Shown here one piece after another: positions 22,073-35,622 of a stretch of 64,000 bases of DNA. A model generated the notes under the pieces. It was not told the DNA's origin, made no database searches, and saw only the letters and a list, made by a program, of their open reading frames with translations. The DNA is from Manihot esculenta (taxonomy: Eukaryota; Streptophyta; Magnoliopsida; Malpighiales; Euphorbiaceae), in contig NC_035167.2 of the NCBI RefSeq assembly GCF_001659605.2, forward strand, positions 5,891,734 to 5,955,733, given 5' to 3'. Position 1 is the first letter of the stretch. Every line of letters begins with the position of its first letter. The translations under genes and the position numbers were made by a program.

Positions 22073-24483
22073 ACACTATTGTTAATATTTTGACTCATTT
22101 AATCTTTTTATTGAATGTAAATTAATTTCATTTCATTTTGGTTTTGATTTCAAATTGACTTTTAGTCATATCTACTAAGATGTGTTTTGCCCAAATTATA
22201 ATAATTTTATACTATGTTTGGATACCAAAATTTGAAATTAAAGGATTTAGTCTTAATTTTTAGCATAGACTTAATTTTTAGCATAGTATTAATTAAAATA
22301 TCTTTATATAATCTAAAATCAAACTATTTAATTATTCTACTAAAAAAACCATTAGTGAATTTATTTTAATCTTAAAACTAATGAATCTAAATATTTAAAA
22401 TCATATAATTAAATAATATATACAGTTAAAATTATATAAAAATTAAAAAGTCTAAATATTTGAAGTGAGTAACGAATTTTCTTTAAAAAACTACAAATTT
22501 TAATTTTATAAACTACACGAATATTTTAATTAATCGATTTTAAAATAATAACAAATACAATTTACTAAAAGGATAAAAAAATTAATAATAATTTTCTCTA
22601 CTTATTGAGATCCTTTTAGAGTGAATTTTAAAATAACACTAATTAGAAGTCATTTCAAATCCGTATTGAAAAATAATGCTTTCCATATTTATGAGCCCAA
22701 TATATAAACATGATCCTAACTAAAACTCAAATTCAAAGCTCATATTTTAAATTCTCCTATTCTAATACAAGGTGAAATATAAGGTTGGCTAATTTATGCT
22801 CTATTTATTTATAAAAAAAATATTTTATATTTGAAAAATATTTTCCACAAAATAGTTTATTTTTTATGATTTAATTTTAATTTAAAAAATAAAATATTCA
22901 TTGTAAATATTAAATTTTTTAATAACAATTAGTTTTATTTAATGATCCAATTGTATTGAAAGAACATTTAATTTTTTAAATAAATTTTTATTTAAATAAT
23001 TTTTAATAAAATCATGCATAATCGTATTTTTTTATATAATATAAATTTTTTAAATAAAAAATATTAATTTTTTTTATTTTAAATAAAAAAATTATAAAAA
23101 AATTAATTAAATTAAATTTTTATAAAGTTTTTTATTCTAAACAGAGGATACTTATTTAGCTTATTGTGAACGAATTTCACAATTTCTTAACCTGTTTTTT
23201 TTTTATTAAAATATAAACAATAAATAATAATTTTTTTATTTATTTTTTATTTTTTTAAAATTTCACTTTAATTGATGAAAAGATCTGAAGCTAACAAATC
23301 AAAGTTCTTTGTGAGATGGGAATAAGATCTTAAGAATGTTTTTGTCAAGCTACTTTATTTATTTATATTATTTTATAATATCAAAAGCTGTGAATTACAA
23401 AATAAATCTTAAGTCTGACAAAACTTCCAGCAAATTTGCATATAGAGGACAGCTAAGCAACATTTGACGTGGGTGTGAAAGCTCCATTGATTATTTCCTT
23501 TTTGGATTCTCTCTTTTTACAAATAATTAACACACCCAAATCTCATTTCTCTGTCCTTTATTAGAGTTTTAAAACACCATAACATATACTATACATAAAT
23601 ATTTTTTTTTTTAAATAATAAAATTAGTCTAAATTTTAAATTTTATAACTTTTTTCTATTTACACTCACAGATTTAGTATGATAATAAGAAAATCTAAAT
23701 AAACAAGAGAGATATCAGATTATATTTTTTCAATCTCCAATTTTCAGTTTAAAAAAATTTTTTTTTCTTACTTATTTATTTTATTAGACTAATTTAAAAA
23801 TTTAATTTAATTTGTATTTATTTCAATTCAATTTAATTTTTAATTTTATTATTAAATATATTGTTAACATTTTCAATCTAAATAAATATGAGAGATCTCA
23901 GATTTACTTTTTCAATCTCTAAATTTTAATTCAAAAAAATTTTTCCTACTTATTTATTTTGTTAGACTAATTTAAAATTTTAATTTGATGTTTTATTCAT
24001 TTCAATTTAATTTAATTTTTAATTTTATTATTAAATATACGGTTAATATTTTTGATAGTTATAAATTTTATTTTGTATATTAATTATAAAAATTTTATAA
24101 CAGATATATCATTTAATTCAAATATTAATATATATAAAATAATTAAAAAAGTATATTTATTATAAATTTTCATATTTATTGCTTAAAATAAAACTCATTG
24201 TTAAAAATAAGTATATTTAACAATTAGATTATTATTATTTTTTAAAATTAAATATATCAATTTTATATGTGAAATTAATTTTATATTAAAAAATAATAAA
24301 AAATATTATATGCTGCAATACCACCTAACTTGTAATATTTTAATTTTTTAAAATTATATAAAAATATAAAATATTATATTAAATCATGTAAAATTTAAAT
24401 ATTTAAATTAAAATATAAAATAAACTTTCAATTAATTAGCTATATATAGTTGATGATATAAAGGATTGACATATGGTAGAGGT

Positions 24484-24950
24484 TAGGGGTGAGCAGTATT
24501 CGGTTCAAATCGAAAAAATTAATCAAATCGAATTGAATTAAAAATTTAGTTCGGTTTTTTATATATTTCGATTCGATTTGATTTTTAATTTCAGAAATTT
24601 CAGTTATTTCGGTTTGATTCGTTTTTTATCAGAAAAAAATCGAAAAAACCGAACCGATTAGTGATAATAATATGTTTTTTCAATAATATAGAGAAATTAA
24701 ATTATATTAAGATTAAAATATTTTAATTAAATTTTAAAATACTAAAAATAAAGTGTAAAAAATAAAAAAATTATTAAAAATCGAAATCGATCAAACTGAA
24801 TCAAATCGGACCGAATCAGACCGATTCGGTTTCAATTCAATTTCTGATCAAAATCGATTCGGTTTAATTTTCATAAACACTAAAATTTCAGTTTTTGATT
24901 TATTTAGTTCGATTCGATTTTAAATCAAATTAACCGAATAACTCACCCCA
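24484..24950. mobile_element. Non-autonomous hAT-like transposon (467 bp)
   Basis: It begins TAGGGGTGAGCAG and ends ACTCACCCCA, giving short inverted termini. Inside are many TCGGTT/AACCGA motifs facing each other. GTAGAGGT is duplicated on both sides (24476-24483 and 24951-24958), an 8-bp target duplication as expected for hAT elements. There is no coding capacity. Confidence 0.82.
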
Positions 24951-24991
24951 GTAGAGGTACATGCATATGCGTATCCAATATCACATCAATT

Positions 24992-25177
24992 ATTTTGTTC
25001 ATATAGTAAATATTTTGTACACATTACTCATTCATTTTCTTTTTTTTTTTTCAATTAAAAAAATATGCCAATGTCAAATTTGATTTTGTTCATATAGTAA
25101 ATATTTTATACACAATACTCATTTATTTTCTTTTTTTTTTTTCAATTAAAAAAAAGATGTCAATGTCAAATTTGATT
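24992..25177. repeat. 91-bp tandem duplication
   Basis: Two copies, starting at 24992 and 25083, each hold ATTTTGTTCATATAGTAAAT, a poly-T stretch and AATGTCAAATTTGATT, with few differences. Confidence 0.85.
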
Positions 25178-26059
25178 GCCAATGGAGGAAACCTCTAAAC
25201 ATCCTTTACCTATAGTAACCTTATTTCAGAAACTTGACTAATAACGAAATTATTGCACAAAATATATTCATACTTATTCAGCGGACTGATTTAAAAAGAT
25301 TTAATTTTTATGCGTATTTATATTTTAATTTTAATTTTTTATTTTTAATTAATTTAATTTTTATATTTTAATATAATTTTAATTAATTTATAAATTTCTA
25401 AATACGAATAATTTGATGATATACACATATCACGTTTATTGTTATTATTATTTCTTAATTATTCAATCAATTGAAAAGGCTTAATATTTATATTATTTTA
25501 TATTTTAATTTAAATATTTAAATTTTAAATAAATTATACTCACAAACTTAATTTAATGGTAAGTGTATATGGTCTACTCCTCCGATCTCCGATTTTTATT
25601 TTAAAAAAAATATTTTTATACAAATTTTAAATAAATTAACCCAACGTTCATTTAGTTATAATTAAATATGAGGTAATATTATTTTTTATATGTAGAATTA
25701 ATTTATATTTAAAAAATAATAATATATACTTTCGACATTCTATTTAAACGATTACATTTTAATTTTTAAAAATTAATTAAAATTATATTTAAATATAAAT
25801 ATTGGAACAATTAATTTAAAATTTAAATATTTAAATTAAAACGTAAAATAATATAAACGTTAGGCTTTTTTAAGTTATTTATCATTAGTTTATATAAATA
25901 ATAATGCATATGGCGACTTAAATTATCAAATTTAAAAATTTATAAATTAATTAAAATCATAATAAAATATAAATTAAATGAAAATTAAAATATTTGAATT
26001 AAAATGTAAATACATGTAAACGTTGAACTTTTTAGATCAATTGACCTTATTTATATCTT

Positions 26060-26560
26060 AAAAATTAATGTTACACAAGCAGTTGCTCAAACTAAGTTTT
26101 GAGCTATCACCAAAAGTCAGATCACACGATAATAATTTTATAAACTGATAATAGATTCCGCTTTAAGTCTCAGATGCCGTTACACTCTATTTTTCATCAA
26201 AAATTTCCCCTCTTCTAAAAAAATCAAGTCTTTATACAAAGTTACCATTAACCGGCATAATCCAGCAGATATCTATTACGTCTGTAACAGTAGGATCCCA
26301 TCGATTAACCAACGAGACACCTTATCAATTTGGTCGATCACATCATTATCGAATTTTCAAAAAATATTATAATTAACTACGTTCTCATACGGTGTAAAAG
26401 TCAATAATCTCAAAAAAAAATACATAATTATTACATAATTCCTTTATATTTTAAGCAGTTTCATATATTAGTCTTACACCTGATTTAAGCATGAAAGTGG
26501 CTTTTAACTACCTCACTTTATACATATTGATCAATCACACCATAACTCTATTTCAATCAC
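26060..26560. other. Less AT-rich island, probable transposon remnant
   Basis: This stretch has clearly more balanced base use than its surroundings and no open frame. Its minus strand reads like old LTR sequence, but I could not identify ends or a family. Confidence 0.3.
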
Positions 26561-26850
26561 ATCAAAAATCAAAATATACTTTTTTTTATATTTTAAAAAT
26601 CAAATTTTAATTGTAATTTTTATATTGAAACTCACAAATATATATTTTTGTTATTGATGCATACCTAATATATTTAGACTTTATTTATTACATGAAAAAT
26701 AATTTATATATTTAAAATATTTTTTAAAAAATAATTTATTTTTATTACAAGGTGCAATATTTAAAAATAAAAATGTTAATAAGATTTATGTATAAAAAGC
26801 TTAATGCTATTAATAAAATTATTAAAATGGAAAATTGATTATTATTTTTT

Positions 26851-26910
26851 TGAGTTTCTATTTATTTATAAAAGCTAACTTGAGTTTCTATTTATTTATA
26901 AAAGCCAACT
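26851..26910. repeat. 30-bp tandem duplication
   Basis: Two head-to-tail copies differ at one base and carry TGAGTTTCTATTTATTTATA. Confidence 0.88.
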
Positions 26911-27997
26911 TATATTTATTAAATATTTTATGGAGAAAATATTTTTTAAAAAATTTCTTTCACTTAAAATATTTTATGAGAAAATAACAGATTTTCATTA
27001 TTTGGTTATAATCTTAAAAAAAGAAATTAATAAATCTATATGTAGTGATGTTAATCTTTTTTATTAAAAATTAAATTGATTGATTTGTCCAAATTAAAAT
27101 CAATATTCTTTTTTTTTTATGAAGTATAATGTATGCATGAAACTATAGTAAGTTTAAAATAAAAAATATAAAAAATTGAAAAAATTAAATTTAAATTTCA
27201 GTATAATTTATAGCTGTTATTATTTTTCTTACATAAATCATTATTTTTTTATTGATAATTCAAAGATTTCTAAAAAAAAAAAATTAAGGTTAAAATTTGA
27301 TGTTTCATCATAAGAAAAGGAAAATCTAGAATTTTTTTTTCTGTATTTAATTCAAGTAAATGACTATATATATATATGTTAATAAATTTTTTAGTTAAAT
27401 ATTTAATAATTATTTATTTTGCAGATTTAGTTTAATTAATTAATTTATTTAATAATAATTATAAATTAATATAAAATCTTTTATAAACTTAATCATTAAG
27501 TTTTTAACATTTTTTATACACATCTTAAAATTTTAAGAATTAGTAATTATATTTATAAAATTTAAAAGTTAAATAATTATAATTGTAAAATTTAAATATT
27601 AAATAATTTACATTTATAAATAATAAAAATTAATAATTAATAATAAAAATATCAGGATCACAACTTAATTTTATATATATATAAAAGTCAAATTCAAAAT
27701 TATAAATTTAATGTTTTTTGTTTTTTTGAAGGAATTAGTTTATTAGATATGGAGGAGTGGGTGTGGAGTTTAACCCACCATGTGGTGACCGGTAGAATGC
27801 GGTGGGCTTCGAAACCGAAGGGGCAGAGATTGCGTATTCATGTTTGGTAGTTACACACCACACCTCCGACGGATTCTTCAAAATCTTTATTATTATTTTC
27901 GTTGAAATTCTGACAACAATCACACGTGCCACTGTCTGTCTTCTTCTTTTCCTTCAATTATTCTTGTTTTTTTTTTCCTAAAAATAAATTATTGTAT

Positions 27998-28617
27998 GGG
28001 AAAATTACTTTGTAGTCCCTGAGGTTTAACGTAATTAACACTTCTGTCCCTTTATTTTGGCGACCCAACACTTAAGTCCCTCACTTTCTTTTCTGTCCAA
28101 ATTCGTAGTCATTCCGTCCAAAATAGCCGTTTGGAACACGTGAATTGACAAAATTAACCCTCTTCTTCTTCTTCTTCCTCCTCTTCCTCTTCCTACCCTT
28201 TCTGCAACTTCTTTTTCTTCTTCTTCTTCCTTCTTCTGCAAGTTCTTCTTCTTCTTCTTTCTTCTTTCTTCTTTCTTCTTCTTCTTTCTGCAACTTCTTC
28301 TTCTTTCTTCTTCTGCAAGTTCTTCATCTTCTTCTTCTTCTTCTTTCTTCTTTCTTCTTTCTTCTTTCTTCTTTCTTCTTTCTTCTTCTTCTTTCTTCTT
28401 CTTCTTCTTCTTCTGGGATTTCACATTGAGAGAAGGGTATTTTTGAAAAAAATTATCACATCTCACCTTTGACTCTTTGACCAAACGGTTTAAATGGACG
28501 GAAAGACTACGAATTTGGACGAAAGAGAAAATGAGAGACCTAAGTGTTGGGTCGTCAAAATAAAGGGACAGAAGTGTTAATTACGTTAAACCTCAGGGAT
28601 TACAAAATAATTTTCCC
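27998..28617. mobile_element. Non-autonomous Mutator-like transposon with long inverted repeats
   Basis: The termini GGGAAAATTAC... and ...AATTTTCCC are the start of inverted repeats roughly 130-140 bases long with only scattered mismatches. TTATTGTAT is duplicated at 27989-27997 and 28618-28626, a perfect 9-bp target duplication typical of Mutator-like elements. The middle (about 28155-28415) is a CTT-rich microsatellite, so nothing is encoded. Confidence 0.9.
28155..28415. repeat. CTT/TTCTTC microsatellite
   Basis: A long interrupted pyrimidine run of TTC and TTTC units with GCAAGTTC/GCAACTTC interruptions fills the core of the Mutator-like element. Reading frames across it (poly-Lys/Glu or poly-Ser/Phe) are artefacts. 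Confidence 0.92.
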
Positions 28618-28626
28618 TTATTGTAT

Positions 28627-28998
28627 TAATATAAATACAGTTATAGATCCGAGACAACAAGTAACTTCTCTTTCTCTTTGTAGAGAGAGGAACTCTTCAA
28701 TCTAAGTATTATATTAATACAAAGAGAAGTTGTTTCACGCATCTAAGTATAAAAATCAATTTTATAAAAATTAAATTAAATTGATTTATTTTTTAATATT
28801 TTTATCCCTTTTACTTTTTATTCTCTTTTCTAATTTCTTTCTCTCTCTCCCTCTGTTCTTTTTCTTCTTCTTTCTAATTCTCTCTTCCCATGTTATCTTT
28901 CTCTAGATTGATAAATTTCAATTCATCAACATTGAAATTAAAATCAACATGGTAAATCCAATCAATAGCAAATAGAGACTAATTTTATAGATTTTTAT
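28627..28998. other. Intergenic, short hairpin and CT-rich stretch
   Basis: No gene seen. Opposed copies of AACTTCTCTTT/AAAGAGAAGTT at about 28661-28734 can pair. A CT-rich tract follows at 28800-28890. Confidence 0.5.
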
Positions 28999-31142
28999 TG
29001 TAATACCCGGCTAGATTTCGGCATCAGAATTCATACTTTCCGGCGGAATTTCCATTAGAATCTGAAATTCTAAGATGTCGGAGTTTTCTAAAAGGGAAAA
29101 AGAAAGGTTTTCCAAAATGGTTTTACATGTTTTTATTGTTTTGATCAAGAAAATTTAAGTTTTGAAAAGAAAAGACCAAGGAGGGAAATGCCAGGTTCGG
29201 CCGCCGAAAGTGGCTTCCTTTCGCTGCCATCGAAATCCAAATTCGGCTGCCGAACGTGGTGGAGCTGTGGAAGTAGCTTTGGCCGCCGAAGGTGGTTTGG
29301 CCGGCCACCTATAAAAGGTCCATTGTCCGGAATAGGGGCGAGTATTCTCTCTCTTTTCGGGCATAGGTGAGTTTTTGCCCTCCTTTGGTTGATTTCATGT
29401 GTTTCTTCAAATCTTACAAGTTTTCAGAAGTTTTTAACTTGGTTTTGAAGATTTTGAGCTAAGAAGCAAAGTTTTGAGGCTTGGAGACTCCGGATCTATT
29501 TTCCTCTACATCTCCGAGTTTAGACCATCAATCCTCTCGATCTTCAAGAGGTAAGTATGGATCCTCACCTCCCCTTATGTTTTAAGTATGTTTTGAGGGT
29601 TTTAAGGGAGTTTTTATGCATGATTAGAGGGAATCTAGAGGTTAAGGTTTATGTTGACCTTATGCTATATGTGTTGCCATGATGATGTTTGTTGGGGTTT
29701 AGGCTAGTTTTAAACCCCTTTATGCATGGATAAGGGTATATGTATATTTTTGAGAGGTTGGATGTTTGTTGTGGGAGTTTGGAGAGGTTTTGGAGGCTGA
29801 AAACTTGAGGCTGAATTGGGTTCTGCCTTCTTGGAGAACCCAGGTTCGGCTGCCGAAGCAAGGTTCGGTCACCGAACCCATTGAGGAGGCTGTTTTGGCC
29901 GCCTAAACTCGCCCCCGAAAGTTTGGACTTTCGGCTCTGGAGGGGAGTTTCGACCGCCGAACATACCGTCGAAGGTTGGTGACTTTTGTCTCTGGAAGCA
30001 ATTTCGGCCGCCGAACCCTGCCCCCAAAAGTGCCTGACTTTCGGATCTGGAGGGACCTTCGGCCGCCGAACTTGCCGCCGAAAGTCCTTTGTCCAGCCTT
30101 CCTTTGCCTGTTTTTTCATGCATGTTTGAGATGTTTTAGGGGGTTTTTGGGGAGATGTTTAGAGTTATGTTAGAGTATGTTTGGTTCCTCATTTGAGTCC
30201 ACCTTTGTAGGATCGGACCCGAGGAACCGAGGAGGCCCACAAAGTTAGCTGGTTCAAAGTTGTTATTCCAGCATCTGCTAGAGGTGAGTAGAACTGAACT
30301 ATGTTTTAAAATAATGAAAGTTTTTAGCATGACTCATGCATCACGAATGCCATGTATATGTTAGATTGTATTGCATTAGTATTCACGAATATGACACATT
30401 GCATTATTTATTGTGGGTGTGGATGGACAACAGGATGACCCATTAGCCCTCTAGATATTATTTTATGTAACAGAAGTCCTGAGGAGCTCCATCGAGAGCC
30501 GGGCACAGAGCTTATGTATGTAACAGAAGTCCTGAGGAGCTCCATCGAGGGCCGGGCACAGAGTTGAGGGATTTTTGGGTCAGTCCATCCTTGATGTGAT
30601 TGATTTATGATGTGATGCATTTCATGGAAGCATGATTTATTAAATGATTTTTATTTGTTCTGCTCATTAGGCTCTAGTAGCTCACCCCTCTCCCTAACCC
30701 CATGTTTGCAGGGCCAGAGGTAGCACAGGGTAGCAGCAAGGGTAAAGACTATGTAATAGTGTATAGTAGTGGACATGTATTGTAAAAATGATGTAATATA
30801 ATGTATATTGAGGATAGAATTGTGCTTGGCCCTAAAGTTTGGTTGATCCCTTTTGTACATGATCAGTTTATGATGCTATATGTTGAGAACCAAGCTTATG
30901 TAATGTTGACCCACCTAGAGCATTTGATGAGGGCTCTAGTATGGGGTTTTATGTTTACAGATAAAGTGCATGCACAAGTTAAGCTTGGTAGATGAAAAGT
31001 TTAAAATTTTTATAGAAATGTATGGTCATGTATGGGATTTATCAGGTACACAGGATGCATAGTAGGCTTGCTACGAGTTCCGACGACCTTAAGTCGATTT
31101 GAACCCTAGCGTTGGTAGCGGTCCGGTTTCCGGGTCGTTACA
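28999..31142 (+). mobile_element. Solo LTR G
   Basis: A complete LTR of the A family (2144 bp, TGTAATACCC...GGGTCGTTACA) is flanked by TTTAT on both sides (28994-28998, 31143-31147). Its minisatellite unit (GAAGTCCTGAGGAGCTCC...) is present twice at 30467-30563. Dyads are more degraded than in A, suggesting greater age. Confidence 0.94.
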
Positions 31143-31147
31143 TTTAT

Positions 31148-31916
31148 TCAAATTAATGTTTTATATTGCTTATTTGAATGAGAAGCGAGGCCTTAAAGAA
31201 TTGGACTTGAAATGGTTTGATGAGTTTAAAGTCGAGTCTTCCACAAATTTAAGTGATGAATCATAAGTTCTTTAACTACATCCCCAAGAGCAAAGTCCAT
31301 AATGTCTTCTGCAACGTCTAGGGTTTTCAAGCACTGTTGGCCTCTTAATCTCAACAAAGTTTTCATGAAAAATTTTATAATACTATCGTCGTGGTATGAT
31401 AATGGTGATATTATAATTATTGATTATGGTATGATAATGGTTATATTATAATTATTGATTATGGTAAATTTCATGTGTATAATAATCAATGAGTAATATA
31501 TAAAATAATTTTCCTTGTTCAGGATTTTTGAATCTTCTCGTAAAAATGCTGACTGGAATATTTGAGCCTGTATCAAGCATTACAATTTGTAAAACCTTAC
31601 TGATAAGGAGATTTTTTGTGATGAGAAGCTGAATGCTAAATTTGATGGAAAAGTAAAAGGAAAAAAAAATTCCTAAAGGTAGGTTATTACTCTCATATGC
31701 CAAATTGTGAAGAGGGATTTTTATATACATGCACATATATTTAGCTAATAAATGAATGGTAAACTAACTAGCTAAAATCATTATAAATCCCACAATTAAT
31801 CATATCTTATTGGCTGAATGCACATGCACATATGCTAATGCTAATGTAAAAATGTGGAATTTATCGATGAACTCTTCTCGGAGCCGATTGTTAGTCTTAA
31901 ATTTTTTTATGTCTCG
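31148..31916. other. Intergenic, no supported gene
   Basis: A short plus-strand open stretch at about 31150-31265 reads like a gene fragment but has no start or recognisable domain. A 35-base unit containing GTATGATAATGG is duplicated at about 31392-31462. Confidence 0.5.
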
Positions 31917-32143
31917 TGTTAAATTTGGGTCAAGTTTAACTCACTTTAAAAAGTAGCTTAAATGAGAGGAGTGTCTAAGACCCTTATAAGAACACATTAC
32001 TTCTATCCCAAATCGATGTGAGGTTCAACACGCCCCCACATCTAGAACTATATTGGAGAGTGAAACATCAGCAGAAAACATAGAGAAGAGAGAATAAAAT
32101 AGAAAAATGAAATTGCCTTTCTTTATAAAAAATGGAGGCTATT

Positions 32144-35100
32144 TGTAATGACCCGGAAACCGGACCGCTACCGGCGCTAGGATCCAGATCGACATAAGGT
32201 CACCGGGACTTGTAGCAAGCCTAACATACATCCTGTACAATTGGTGTAATCCCATACATGATCTAACATTGCATAAAAACTGTAAAACATATCACAAACC
32301 AAAACCTGACCTGGCATGCAACGTGACAATAAACATAAAACCTCCACTAGAGTCCTCATCAAATACTCTAACGTGGTGAACATCTCATGCCTCAAGTTTG
32401 GTTCATGCATACCATAAACATGAAACATTTTACATCAAGATCATGTGCAAACAGGGATTAACACTCCTACAAGGGCCAAGCACAATACTAAACCATAAAA
32501 CCTTACTCTACTTTACAATTCATTATATTATTTTACAATACATTATATCAATTTATATTACATGTCCACGCTAACATGCTAATCTATTACATAAACATAA
32601 CATTAACCCTTGCCGACTTCCCGCACTATCTCAGACCTGCAAACCTGGGGTTAGGGGAGAGGGGTGAGCTAAAAAGCCCAGTGAGCAGAACGATAAACAT
32701 TATAATAAAATATGCTTTTATGGAATGCGTCACAACACAAACATTTCACATCACGGATGGACATGACCTCTAAAACTCCCTCTGTCTGTGCCCGGCCCTC
32801 GAAGGAGCTCCTCAGGACTTCTATAACATATCATGGTGTCCGGCCCTCGAAGGGGCTCCTCAGGACTTCTGTAACATAACATAGTGCCCGGCCCTCGAAG
32901 GGGCTCCTCAGGACTTCTGTAACATATCATATCTAGGGCTATTGGGGTCGCCTTGGTCCATCCACATCAACAGTAAATTATGCAATGCAACATCTTCGTG
33001 AAATCTAATGCAACAGCCTAATACATATACATGGTATTCATGATGCGTGAACATGCTTAAAACATTTGAGTTCATCCTACTCACCTCTGGCAGACGCTGG
33101 ACTGACTCTGCAACAGCTAACACTGCTGGCCTCCTCGGTTCCTCGGGTCCGATCCTACACAGGTGGACTCAAATGAGGGACCAAACTGTAATACCCGGCT
33201 AGACTCCGGTATCAGAATTCCTACCGTCCGGTGGAATCTCGGATGTCGAAAACCTCTAGAAGGGCAAAGTCATGTTTTTAAATGTTTTCATGTATTATAT
33301 GGTTTTAAGTAAGAAAGAAACTGAATTTTGAATGAAAAAGACCATGGAGACATTTTCAGGTTCGGCCGCCGAACATGGGATAGTTTAGGGGGCAAGTTAG
33401 GCTTCCGAAAGTGGCCCAGGTTCGGCCGCTGAACTTGCATGAGTTTTGGAGGCACTTTAGGCTTCCGAAGGTGGTCTAGCCAGCCCCTATAAAAGGCCCC
33501 ATGGCTGAAAACGGGCGAGCTTTCTCCCCTATTTTCGGCCAACGGTGAGTCCATGCTCTCCCATGGTTGATTTTGATGATTTTTCTCAAATCTTTCAAGT
33601 TTTAACGAGTTCTAACTTGGTTTTGAAGAGTTTTGGAGTTAAGATCAAGTTTTGAAGCTTGGAGATCCAAGGAGCTAGATTTCTCCCATCTCCAAGTTTA
33701 GATCGCCTCCCCTCTCGATCTTTAAGAGGTAAGAGTAGATCCTTAGCTCATATGTAAGAGAAAGTCCAGGAAGACCCATTCTACGTCCCTGGCACCTTGG
33801 AATGTTATGATATGTTATGTAAGAGAAAGACCAGGACCCATTCTACGTTCTGGCACTAATGGAAATGTAGAGGGCTATTGGTGACAAGTTCATCCTTAAG
33901 GTGATTTGTTTGTGATGTGATGCATTTCATGAAAGCATGAACTTTAAATATAATGTTTTATTATTCTGCTCACTGGGCTCTAGTAGCTCACCCCATTCCC
34001 TTAATCCCCCAGGTTTGCAGGTACGGGATAGATCAGGAAGTTAACAAGAGTAAAGTTATGTTTTATGTAATAGCTAGTTGTGGACATGAGAAAGATAATG
34101 TAATGTAAAGTATAGTACAATAATGTAATGTAATGATGTTTATTGAGGTTTAGAGTTGTGCTTGACCCTAGTATGTTGGTTAATCCCTTTTTGGTACATG
34201 ATCTTTTAAGGAAATGATTTATTGATGTTTATGTAAACCAAGCTTGATGTATGATATGTTGCCCCATTGGAGCATTTGATGAGGGCTCCAATGTGGGGTT
34301 TTATGTTTATGAGTTGTACATGCATAGGTTAAGCTTGATGAATGAAAGAGAAAGTTTAAAATTTTTATGTATATGTTTGATCATGTATGGGATTTAACAG
34401 GTATTCAGGATGTATGTTAGGCTTGCTACGGGTCCCGGCAGCCTTATGCCGATCTGGATCCTAGCGCCGGTAGCGGTCCGATTTCCGGATTGTTACACAA
34501 ACACACTCTAGCAAGGCTCTAAACGACTCCTCAAAAACCCCCTAAAACATCATAGAAATCATGCAAAGGAAGGCTGGACAAGATACTTTCGGCGGCAGAT
34601 TCGGCGGCCGAAAGTCCCTTCTAGAGACGAAACTCATGCATGTTCGGCGGCACCTTCGGCGGCCAAAACTCCCCTCCAGAGCCGAAAGTCCAACTTTCGG
34701 GGGCAGGGTTCGGTAGCCAAAAGCTTGCCTCCATAGGCAGGTTCGGCGGCCGAAAGTACCTTCGGCTGCCGAACCTGAGTTCTTCCAGAAATGGCAGAAC
34801 TCAGCCCTCCTCATGCACAAACAGCCTTCCAAACCTTCCAAAACAACCCAAAACCTCACATGCTCTCTCCCAAACATGCATACACACTCCCACATGCATA
34901 TAAGGCATAAACTAGCTTAAACTCGCAACATAACAGCACATAAACATACATTGGGCATAAAACTCACATAAACCTTAACATGCACATCTACCCACACACA
35001 AGCATCAAAACTTCTTAAAACTTCATTAAAACATAAAGGAAGGCGAGGATCTACACTTACCTCTTGAAGATCGAGGGTTGGTACGACCCAACTTAGAGAT

Positions 35101-35622
35101 ATGGAGAATCCAAGCTCCAAAAGTCTCCAAGCTCTCAAAACCTTGATCAAAGCTTAGAACTCTTCAAAACAAAGACACAACTCATGAACACTTGAGGGAT
35201 TTGAAGAAAAAGCATGAAAATAACCAAAGGAGAACATGAACTCACCCTAGCTCGAGAATGGGGAGAAGACTCGCCCATTTTCGGTCTGAGGGCCTTTTAT
35301 AGGTGGCCGGTCAACCACCTTCAGCGGCCTAAGCTGTCTCCACAGCTCCACCATCTTTGGCAGCCTAACGTGCCCCCTAATCTATCCCATGTTCGGCGGC
35401 CGAACTTGAGGTTCGGCGGTCGAACCTGGAAATGCTCTCCTTGGTCTTTTCTTTTCAAAACTCAATTTTCTTTTGCATTAAAACTATAGAATCATGTGAA
35501 AACATTTTAGAAAATACAATTTTACCCTTCTAGAAGGCTCCGACATCTTTGAATTCCAGATTCCGACGGAGATTTTGCCGGAAAGTTGGGATTCCGATGC
35601 CAGGATCTAGCCGGGTATTACA
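32144..35622 (-). mobile_element. Solo LTR H (minus strand), interrupted by solo LTR I
   Basis: The two pieces, 32144-33186 and 34498-35622, join into one LTR of the A family of about 2163 bp (TGTAATACCCGG on the minus strand at 35622, ending GGGTCATTACA at 32144). CTATT flanks it on both sides (32139-32143, 35623-35627). A minisatellite unit GCCCGGCCCTCGAAGGGGCT is repeated three times at about 32790-32927. Dyads lie at 35392 and 35412, the second with one mismatch. Confidence 0.93.
33187..34497 (+). mobile_element. Solo LTR I, internally deleted, inside LTR H
   Basis: It runs from TGTAATACCCGG to CGGATTGTTACA but is only 1311 bp. CAAAC is duplicated exactly at 33182-33186 and 34498-34502. 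Relative to its relatives it lacks about 850-950 bases between the end of the first exon-like leader (GGTAAGAGTAGATCC) and the minisatellite at 33749-33866, so the second dyad array is gone. Confidence 0.93.

Larger units (their letters stand above)
22073..27997. other. AT-rich intergenic DNA
   Basis: No supported gene was found. The stretch is extremely A/T rich, apart from the hAT-like element, two short tandem duplications and an island of more mixed composition at 26060-26560. Confidence 0.7.

Noticed and set aside
28035..28484. 149-residue Lys/Glu-rich frame
   Set aside because: It is a translation of the CTT microsatellite inside the Mutator-like element.
31150..31265. Possible exon after solo LTR G (open stretch with EKRGLKELDLKWFDEF)
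   Set aside because: There is no start, no continuing exon and no family that I recognise. It is too short to support as a gene.
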